A stretch of DNA of 41,194 nt, taken from the NCBI RefSeq assembly GCF_004115085.1, contig NZ_QXJP01000030.1, positions 1-41,194 of the forward strand, read 5' to 3'. The position numbers and the translations under genes are program-made. This DNA is from Longirhabdus pacifica. GTDB lineage: Bacteria > Bacillota > Bacilli > Paenibacillales > DSM-105158. The notes below the pieces were generated by a model. That model did not search any database, was not told where the DNA came from, and worked only from the letters and a program-made list of their open reading frames with translations. Shown here in pieces: positions 35,562-41,194 of this stretch. The stretch's first letter is position 1; each line of letters begins with the position of its first letter.

Positions 35562-36740
35562 TTACCATACGCTCTTCGATTCTTGAATATATGTGTTCTG
35601 CAAGATGGAACGGCGTTGCATAGGCTGTCGATACAGTTCCTCTACAATCACTTCTCCACATTGTATGGAAGGATGATGGTGTAATCTAAGTTCACTTCTT
35701 TTTTTAACGACTTCATCATATTCGTTCGCTAACTTATGAAACCAATTATGTATGACTTTTTCGGAATCGATTTTCATTGCTAAACCTAAATCAATAAAAT
35801 GACGACTGTTGCTCTCCTCATGTCCTGGTATCACATCATAAAACAGCATCGGTAGTTGTTTTGCCATTGCTTCCGTACACGTCATACCACCTGGCTTGGT
35901 GACTAATAAGTCTGCTATGTCCATCAACACATCCACTTCAGATGTAAATCCTAAAATTTGAATATGAGGATGTTGAAAGGCGGGATTGGATTGTAACTTT
36001 TTTTTCATTGTCACATTGTTACCTGTACATATAATAAATTGCAACTTATCTTTCCAACAAAGTAGTTCCTTCAATTTATCACTTTTATCCAACATGCCCC
36101 ATCCTCCACCCATGATTAAGACGGTTGGTATAGGTTTTAAATGATAATAATTTTTACATTCTTTTTTTAGATTTAAATTCCAAAATTTAGGGTGTATAGG
36201 AACTCCTGTCATTTTGATTTTTGCTTTCGGAACTCCTTTCATCATCAGTTGTTGCTTCACCTTTATAGATGGGGCAAAGTAAAGATCGGTTTCTTCACTA
36301 ATCCACGTCTGATGGGCGGCATAGTCCGTAATGACAGTATGTAATGGCAAGTCTAAAGCACCACTTTTTTTTAATTTAGAAACGACGATATTAGGAAAAG
36401 GATGAGTACAGATTATCATGTCTGGATTGTATTCCTTCATGATGGAAAGCGTGTCGGCATATAGCACTTTATGTATAATGAAACTCCAATACCAGCGTAA
36501 TGGGGAGTCGGAAGCATTGCTGTACATCCTACTATACCAATTTGGTTTCCATTTGATCATTTGCACATATATGCGAAGTAAAATGGAAGAGATCAAAGGA
36601 TGTAGGTGGTTCGCAAGTTCTACTACGTATACTGTTATGCTTGGGTCTGTGGCTTTTAATTGTGCTTGTATCGATTCAGCTGCTTTGGTGTGGCCAGATC
36701 CAAATCCTTCAGACAATATGAGCACTTTTTTACTATTCAT
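35562..36740 (-). CDS. UgtP-like diacylglycerol glucosyltransferase (MGDG synthase family)
   Basis: The 392-residue GT28-fold enzyme has the N-terminal MGDG-synthase motif ILSEGFGSGHTKAAESI (~8-24), DMIICTHPFPNIVVSKL, the central HTVITDYAAHQTW, the hinge glycines MGGGWGMLDK, and the C-terminal donor-binding KPGGMTCTEAMAKQLPMLF with PGHEESN. Relatives (UgtP/YpfP) add glucose from UDP-glucose to diacylglycerol, making glycolipids and the lipoteichoic acid anchor. Length fits. The ATG at 36740 has GAGGTGAG upstream; a GTG three codons earlier overlaps that site. Whether it is the housekeeping UgtP or a paralogue cannot be told. An 8-4-8 inverted repeat lies about 75 bases upstream. Confidence 0.87.
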   Translation of the reverse strand: MNSKKVLILSEGFGSGHTKAAESIQAQLKATDPSITVYVVELANHLHPLISSILLRIYVQMIKWKPNWYSRMYSNASDSPLRWYWSFIIHKVLYADTLSIMKEYNPDMIICTHPFPNIVVSKLKKSGALDLPLHTVITDYAAHQTWISEETDLYFAPSIKVKQQLMMKGVPKAKIKMTGVPIHPKFWNLNLKKECKNYYHLKPIPTVLIMGGGWGMLDKSDKLKELLCWKDKLQFIICTGNNVTMKKKLQSNPAFQHPHIQILGFTSEVDVLMDIADLLVTKPGGMTCTEAMAKQLPMLFYDVIPGHEESNSRHFIDLGLAMKIDSEKVIHNWFHKLANEYDEVVKKRSELRLHHHPSIQCGEVIVEELYRQPMQRRSILQNTYIQESKSVW

Positions 36741-36749
36741 GTTACTCAC

Positions 36750-37197
36750 CTCACTTTCTAAAATAAAATTTATATTAAACTGTTTTCATTTTCACATGAT
36801 TGCTTTCATTGTAAAATAGACTTTGGTCTATTTCAGTACCTAGACTATAGTCGTGTAGTTTGTGTTTAAAATGACATATATTATTGTTAGCAAGAGTCTT
36901 TGAATTTTTTTAAAAATGATGTACACACTTGTACACCCTTTAGATCCCGTCTATGTAGTATTCCTTATAATGAAACATATATGCTATCGTTTAGATGATT
37001 CAAACATCATGATGTGATGAAAGAATTTAAATAATTGTAAGAGATGGAAAGACAGATATGGCAGAAGTGTGCATGTGGATACCGTGCAAACCATTCAAAT
37101 ACGTTATTTAAATAGTTCCCACGGTAAAAGTTTGAAATGAATCGAATAACGATGGAATGGGTGGACATTCGTTAATTTCATCAACATACTGATGCGG
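36750..37197. other. Intergenic region between glycosyltransferase and ATP-grasp genes
   Basis: About 450 AT-rich bases with no supportable gene. The notable item is AAATAGACTTTGGTCTATTT (36814-36833), an 8-bp perfect inverted repeat with a 4-base spacer, shaped like a repressor operator, upstream of the glycosyltransferase. A weak CATCA/TGATG hairpin near 37176-37192 follows the ATP-grasp stop codon. Confidence 0.5.
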
Positions 37198-37977
37198 TTA
37201 TCTTCTTCTATTTTTGTACCGCATAATTTTCCGATACATGTTCTTTCTCTTTAGCATGCGAAAAGGGTAAACACCTGGAGTAAAGTTTGGCTCAATAATC
37301 CACACTTTCCCTTGTTCATTCAGACCTATATCAAATCCTATGATCTTACAGTTTTTATGATGTTTTGCAATTTGTTTAGCACCAACAATGCAGGTCTTTT
37401 TAATTTGATTCATTTTCTTTTTACTCGCATTTAATCTTGAACGGCGAAGTGTAGATTTTAATGAACTTACTTTCCAAGCTAAATTTGTAATCACTTCATT
37501 TTTATAACCAATTCTAGTGAACATTCCTGTCACGACCCAAGGCGATCTCCTGTTATATCTCTGCACCATGACACGAATATCAAATTTTCTTCCGTTCACT
37601 TTAGCCAATCTAATATCTTTTTGTAAAATATATTTTTTACCTTTCATCCTTCTTTTTACGAAACGATGTGCGTTTTTTATTTTCCTAAATCTTTTGTAAA
37701 CATGTTCAGATTTAACAACATACCTTCCATTCGTTTTAGAGACACGTAGTATGCCTCTTCCTAATCTACCGTAATACGGCTTTAACATGAGGGAACGATG
37801 TTTTTTTATACCTTTAGATAATCTTCTTTTATTGTATTTTCTTGTGTATGGCATTGCTGATTTTAACTTACCATTCTTTCTTAATATACGATATTGCACT
37901 AATTTATTACGGTATTTAGCGTGAACGTCTCTTTTCCTTCTGTTTTTTCTTTTTGTAGCATAACGTCGTTTTTTCAT
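37198..37977 (-). CDS. YheC/YheD-type ATP-grasp protein, extremely basic
   Basis: The 259-residue protein has ATP-grasp motifs of the YheC/YheD (endospore coat-associated) family: LKPYYGRLGRGILRV, KFDIRVMVQRY, WVVTGMFTRIG, EVITNLA and GFDIGLNEQGKVWIIEPNFTPGV (metal-binding Glu/Asn). It is shorter than YheC/YheD (about 360-450) because the N-terminal part is replaced by a short lysine/arginine-rich tract. The first 60 residues contain 27 Lys/Arg, and the tail ends KNRRR. ATG at 37977 lies 6-7 bases after AAAGGTGG; an ATG at 37995 precedes that site. An ATP-dependent ligase acting on an acidic polymer, spore protein or peptide is possible (inference). Confidence 0.85.
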   Translation of the reverse strand: MKKRRYATKRKNRRKRDVHAKYRNKLVQYRILRKNGKLKSAMPYTRKYNKRRLSKGIKKHRSLMLKPYYGRLGRGILRVSKTNGRYVVKSEHVYKRFRKIKNAHRFVKRRMKGKKYILQKDIRLAKVNGRKFDIRVMVQRYNRRSPWVVTGMFTRIGYKNEVITNLAWKVSSLKSTLRRSRLNASKKKMNQIKKTCIVGAKQIAKHHKNCKIIGFDIGLNEQGKVWIIEPNFTPGVYPFRMLKRKNMYRKIMRYKNRRR

Positions 37978-38148
37978 TTTTTTACCACCTTTCATCCCAT
38001 GAAAGCTTACTCACTCCTTCTCAGTATATGTGTTGTACAAAATAAAGCTTGTGCTACTGTCCGAGCTAGAAGAACAATACAATAAAATGGTCGGGTATGC
38101 ATAGTAACATGTATGACACTTCGTTTGCGTAAAAATCGTTGCATGATA

Positions 38149-38186
38149 AAAAAGCTGTCTCCAGTTCATGTAGAACGGAGACAGCC
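38149..38186 (-). terminator. Terminator of the fibronectin-repeat gene
   Basis: On the minus strand GCTGTCTCC pairs with GGAGACAGC, followed by six T residues near 38149-38154. It lies about 95 bases after the stop at 38281. Confidence 0.8.
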
Positions 38187-38280
38187 TATAGTGGATGTGG
38201 TATTTCATTTCATGTTGAAACAAGTTATACATGAAATACACATCTTCACCACATATCTTATTCGCTTTTTGTAATTACGA

Positions 38281-39798
38281 TTAATATGAGTTCGGTGTTG
38301 CAGATACTACTTCAGATGCTTTGCTATCTGTTCCATTGAATACTACCATTTTGTAATAGTACGTCTTGCCGTTTTCTGCGTAATTATCGGAATAATATGT
38401 TGGTTGTCCTCCATAAACTTCATTTGTTGTAACGATTTCATATGTTCCATTTACTTCTTCCGCACGATAAATTTCATATACTGCTGCTCCTTCTAAATCT
38501 TTCCACGTCAAAGCTACTTTACTGTCTCCTGGATCTGCGTAAAGTACTGGAGTACCAAGCTCAACTTCATGTGATTCCAATGTTGCAGACACTACTGCAG
38601 ATGCTTTGCTATCTGTTCCATTAAATACAACCATTTTGTAATAGTACGTCTTGCCGTTTTCTACGTAATTATCGGAATAATATGTTGGGTAGCCTCCATA
38701 AACTTCATTTGTTGTAACGATTTCATATGTGCCATTTACTTCTTCCGCACGATAAATTTCATATACTGCTGCTCCTTCTAAATCTTTCCACGTCAAAGCT
38801 ACTTTACCGTCGCCTGGATCTGCGTAAAGTACTGGAGTACCAAGCTCAATTGGTGTTTTATCTTGAGACTCTAATGTTACTTCTATGACTTCGGATGCTT
38901 TTTTATCTGTTTCGTTTTTTGCAATCATTTTGTAGTAGTAGGTCTTGCCGTTTTCTACATTACTGTCGTGTAGCGTTGTCATGTAAGTACCAAATACTTC
39001 AATCATGTTATAAGTACCGTCTACTTCTTCCGCGCGATAGATTTCGTATGTTGTCGCTCCTTCAACATCTTCCCATGTTAAGATCACTTTGCCGTCTTGA
39101 GGATCTGCGTAAATCACTGGAGTACCAAGCTCAACTTCATGTGATTCCAATGTTGCAGACACTACTGCAGATTCTTTGCTATCTGTTCCATTATATACAA
39201 CCATTTTGTAATAGTAAGTCTTGCCGTTTTCTACGTTATTATCGGAATAATATGTTGGGTAGCCTTCATAAACTTCATTTGTTGTAAGGAATTCATATGT
39301 GCCATTTACTTCTTCTGCACGATAAATTTCATATACTGCTGCTTCTTTTAAATCTTCCCACGCTAAGACTACTTTATCATTCCCTGGATCTGCGTAAATC
39401 ACTGGAGTACCTAGTTCATATTCACCTGAATTCGGTGTTGCAGAAACTACTTCGGACGTACTACTTACGAATTTATATACGTTCAATTTGTAGTAATACG
39501 TCTTGCCATTCTCTACGTTAACATCTAATAAAGATGTAAACGTCGTATCGAGAATTTCGATCAATTGATATGTGCCGTCCACTGCATCGGAACGATAGAT
39601 TAGGTATACATACGCTCCTTCTACATCTTCCCAAGTTAATTGTACTGCTCCGTCTTGTGGATCCGCATAAAGTACTGGTGTTTCTACCGCAGTACTATTC
39701 GCAGATGTAGCAGCAGGTAAAAAGCTCACTAAAAGTGCTAAAACAACAAAAATAGATGATAAATTCTTAAAATTCAGTATTTTTTTATTCAAATTCAT
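38281..39798 (-). CDS. Secreted protein of five fibronectin type III repeats
   Basis: The 505-residue protein has a signal peptide (hydrophobic 15-30, cleavage near AATSANS) followed by five FN3-like domains starting near residues 40, 128, 223, 318 and 413. Each reads E-L-G-T-P-V-[LI]-Y-A-D-P, then L-[TA]-W-[EK]-D, YEIYRAEEVNGTY, YYSDN, ENGKTYYYKM and a closing A-x-V-V-S-A-T. There is no sortase motif, S-layer domain or catalytic domain, so it is probably released or held by partner binding. Repeats 4 and 5 are nearly identical at the DNA level, as is much of repeat 2. ATG at 39798 follows GAGAGGCG. Likely a cell-surface or matrix protein. The adjacent S-layer-homology gene is in the same orientation but separated by a terminator. 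Confidence 0.9.
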   Translation of the reverse strand: MNLNKKILNFKNLSSIFVVLALLVSFLPAATSANSTAVETPVLYADPQDGAVQLTWEDVEGAYVYLIYRSDAVDGTYQLIEILDTTFTSLLDVNVENGKTYYYKLNVYKFVSSTSEVVSATPNSGEYELGTPVIYADPGNDKVVLAWEDLKEAAVYEIYRAEEVNGTYEFLTTNEVYEGYPTYYSDNNVENGKTYYYKMVVYNGTDSKESAVVSATLESHEVELGTPVIYADPQDGKVILTWEDVEGATTYEIYRAEEVDGTYNMIEVFGTYMTTLHDSNVENGKTYYYKMIAKNETDKKASEVIEVTLESQDKTPIELGTPVLYADPGDGKVALTWKDLEGAAVYEIYRAEEVNGTYEIVTTNEVYGGYPTYYSDNYVENGKTYYYKMVVFNGTDSKASAVVSATLESHEVELGTPVLYADPGDSKVALTWKDLEGAAVYEIYRAEEVNGTYEIVTTNEVYGGQPTYYSDNYAENGKTYYYKMVVFNGTDSKASEVVSATPNSY

Positions 39799-40100
39799 TC
39801 ACGCCTCTCATAATATGTTTAAAGTTATTAATTAAAAATTTGTTTACTACAAAATCAAAAATATCTACTATAACATTCCTCCTACCTCTATTAGATATAA
39901 GAAGTTATACTAATACTACTAGATAAAATAAAATTACCTGTGTACACTATGCACTCCTATCGAATCAAACCACCCCCTTTAAGTGTGTTGTCAATTAAAC
40001 TATCAAAAATAATGTATGTTAATAACTAAAAAAGCAAAAATATTTCAACTGTTTGTTTTATACTTTATTTATCGGATTTCTGCTCCTTTTTTTTAAGCTT
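39799..40100. other. Upstream region of the fibronectin-repeat gene
   Basis: About 300 AT-rich bases, no gene. On the minus strand a perfect TTGACA (near 40007) has no matching -10. AGGAGGA near 39877 is followed by ATG-TTA-TAG, a two-codon frame, so it is probably not a real start. Confidence 0.4.
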
Positions 40101-40102
40101 AA

Positions 40103-40154
40103 AAAAGTCACTCTACCTACTTATTTTAAATCGAAACAGGATAGAGTGACTTTT
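40103..40154 (-). terminator. Terminator of the S-layer-homology gene
   Basis: AAAAGTCACTCTA (40103-40115) pairs perfectly with TAGAGTGACTTTT (40142-40154), 13 bp, with a T-run on the minus-strand side. It begins 11 bases after the stop codon. Confidence 0.85.
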
Positions 40155-40165
40155 ATGAACTAACG

Positions 40166-41194
40166 TTAATTTTTATTAATGTGTTTATTAAATGGCCATA
40201 CAAGCAAGTTATAAATACCTTGAGCTGCTTCTTCCCGTGTCATGCTGTCTTTCGGTTTGAAGTTGTCATTCCCTTTTCCGCTAATTATTCCTAAGTCTTT
40301 TGCCTTGATGACATAATCTATTGCCCAGCTGCTTATTTCATCTTGATCTTCAAATGCATCGACTGCATCTGTGGATAGTTCGGCTTTCGTCATATACGTA
40401 TATGCTTTCATCACCATCACTGCCATTTCTTCACGAGTGATGTCATCATTCGGAGCAAAAGTGTCTGCTGATTTTCCATTCACAATACCAGCTTGGAATG
40501 CTGCTGCTATTCCGTCCGCATACCATGCTTCATTATCTAGATCCGTAAAAGTAGATGCTTCGCCTACTTCTAGCTCTAATGCTCTTGCTACCATCACTGA
40601 AAATTCTGCACGTGTAACTTTATGTTGCGGCGCAAAGGTGTTTTCTGTTTTGCCGTTTAAGATGCCTACTGAGTATAATTCCATGATTGCATAGTACGAC
40701 CAATCTGATTCATCGATATCTACATATGGATTAGTGTACGTTAGGACCGCATATGTTCCTGCTTTCGTTACTTGCGCCATGATTGTATCTTCTGTACGTG
40801 TTACTACTCCGGTAAAGGTATCTTCATCTAGATAATAAATCCATGTTCCTGGTTTACCTTCTGAAGTAAGTTCGATCGTTACAGGTGTAGCAAAAGTATT
40901 TAGTGCAATTCGTTCTCCATCTTTCGTTTCAATGTATACTTGGACATCCACTACGGTGCCGCCCAATTCTACATTATCATATTCCGCTACTACGTTTTGC
41001 TTGTCCTGCTTGTCCAAAGAAACGATGATTTTAGCATCACCTAACTCTTTTTGATCTACTAATGCCTGTACATCTTCTAGTACTTTCTTTGGAATATCGA
41101 CCACTACATCTTCGTTATCGATGGTTAGCGTATCGATGTCTTCTAATGCTTTATCTGTTGCTGGTAAGGTAATCGTATCGACTTCTTTCTCTGC
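40166..41194 (-). CDS. S-layer-homology (SLH) surface protein, 5' end outside the window
   Basis: The open frame runs to the right edge (343 codons present), so the start and signal peptide are missing; an internal ATG at 41104 is not the start. The C-terminal ~185 residues are three SLH domains: YVDIDESDWSYYAIMELYSVGILNG, FTDLDNEAWYADGIAAAFQAGIVNG and FEDQDEISSWAIDYVIKAKDLGIISG, each followed by F-x-P and TRE/TRA. They anchor proteins to pyruvylated cell-wall polymers. The region before has the beta-rich domain often preceding SLH repeats (YLDEDTFTGVVTRTEDTIMAQVTKAGTYAVL). The function of the missing N-terminus is unknown. Confidence 0.92.
   Translation of the reverse strand, partial: AEKEVDTITLPATDKALEDIDTLTIDNEDVVVDIPKKVLEDVQALVDQKELGDAKIIVSLDKQDKQNVVAEYDNVELGGTVVDVQVYIETKDGERIALNTFATPVTIELTSEGKPGTWIYYLDEDTFTGVVTRTEDTIMAQVTKAGTYAVLTYTNPYVDIDESDWSYYAIMELYSVGILNGKTENTFAPQHKVTRAEFSVMVARALELEVGEASTFTDLDNEAWYADGIAAAFQAGIVNGKSADTFAPNDDITREEMAVMVMKAYTYMTKAELSTDAVDAFEDQDEISSWAIDYVIKAKDLGIISGKGNDNFKPKDSMTREEAAQGIYNLLVWPFNKHINKN

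Noticed and set aside
36825..36855. FapR-like operator (CAGTACCTAGACTA) upstream of the glycolipid synthase
   Set aside because: Only the left half resembles the FapR site; the right half is out of register, so the match may be chance.
38011..38241. 76-codon minus-strand frame after the fibronectin-repeat gene
   Set aside because: It spans the terminator hairpin at 38149-38186, has no ribosome binding site, and its His/Tyr/Ser-rich composition is unlike a protein.

Overview
The window is AT-rich chromosomal DNA from a spore-forming member of the Bacillaceae, probably one of the salt-tolerant genera near Oceanobacillus or Virgibacillus; the genus is inference. The main evidence is the leftward run yeaC (MoxR ATPase), yeaD (DUF58), yebA (transglutaminase), guaA and pbuG, which is also the order in Bacillus subtilis. 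A YheC/YheD-type ATP-grasp gene, a ydbS-ydbT pair and a BceRS-BceAB-type module agree with this. Most genes are on the minus strand. No transposase, phage gene, tRNA or CRISPR array was seen.

Layout. At 1-140 there is what looks like a minus-strand ribosomal RNA promoter and leader, with the rRNA genes beyond the left edge. Next come an unknown membrane-anchored protein, ydbT-ydbS and an EamA transporter. At 4570-10522 lies a three-gene minus-strand biosynthetic operon: an acyl-CoA dehydrogenase, a one-module nonribosomal peptide synthetase (dehydrogenase-like domain, adenylation, carrier, thioesterase) and a proline-dehydrogenase-like flavoprotein. A divergent MFS exporter is next to it (10922-12118). 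An amino acid permease, a HelD-type RNA polymerase recycling ATPase and another MFS protein follow. The purine block (18337-22340) has pbuG behind a guanine riboswitch and guaA; yebA, yeaD and yeaC follow. At 27400-28350 a small membrane-protein gene is duplicated in tandem. After a polysaccharide deacetylase comes a Bce-type peptide-detoxification module (29884-34876) whose two halves are separated by a decayed histidine phosphatase gene. The right end holds bcp, a UgtP-like glycolipid synthase, a very basic ATP-grasp protein, a secreted protein with five fibronectin type III repeats and an S-layer-homology protein cut by the window edge.

Most notable: the biosynthetic operon looks like a split flavin dehydrogenase with one half fused to the NRPS and the other encoded separately. 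Each half keeps the ACAD motifs that the other lacks. With no condensation domain, the pathway should load one amino acid, oxidise it on the carrier and release it, probably as a small modified amino acid. I know of no characterised product for this arrangement. The second notable feature is a family of interspersed hairpin repeats found intergenically at five places.

Start sites were re-chosen from ribosome binding sites for several genes. All motif comparisons and the adenylation-domain code are manual readings, not search results.
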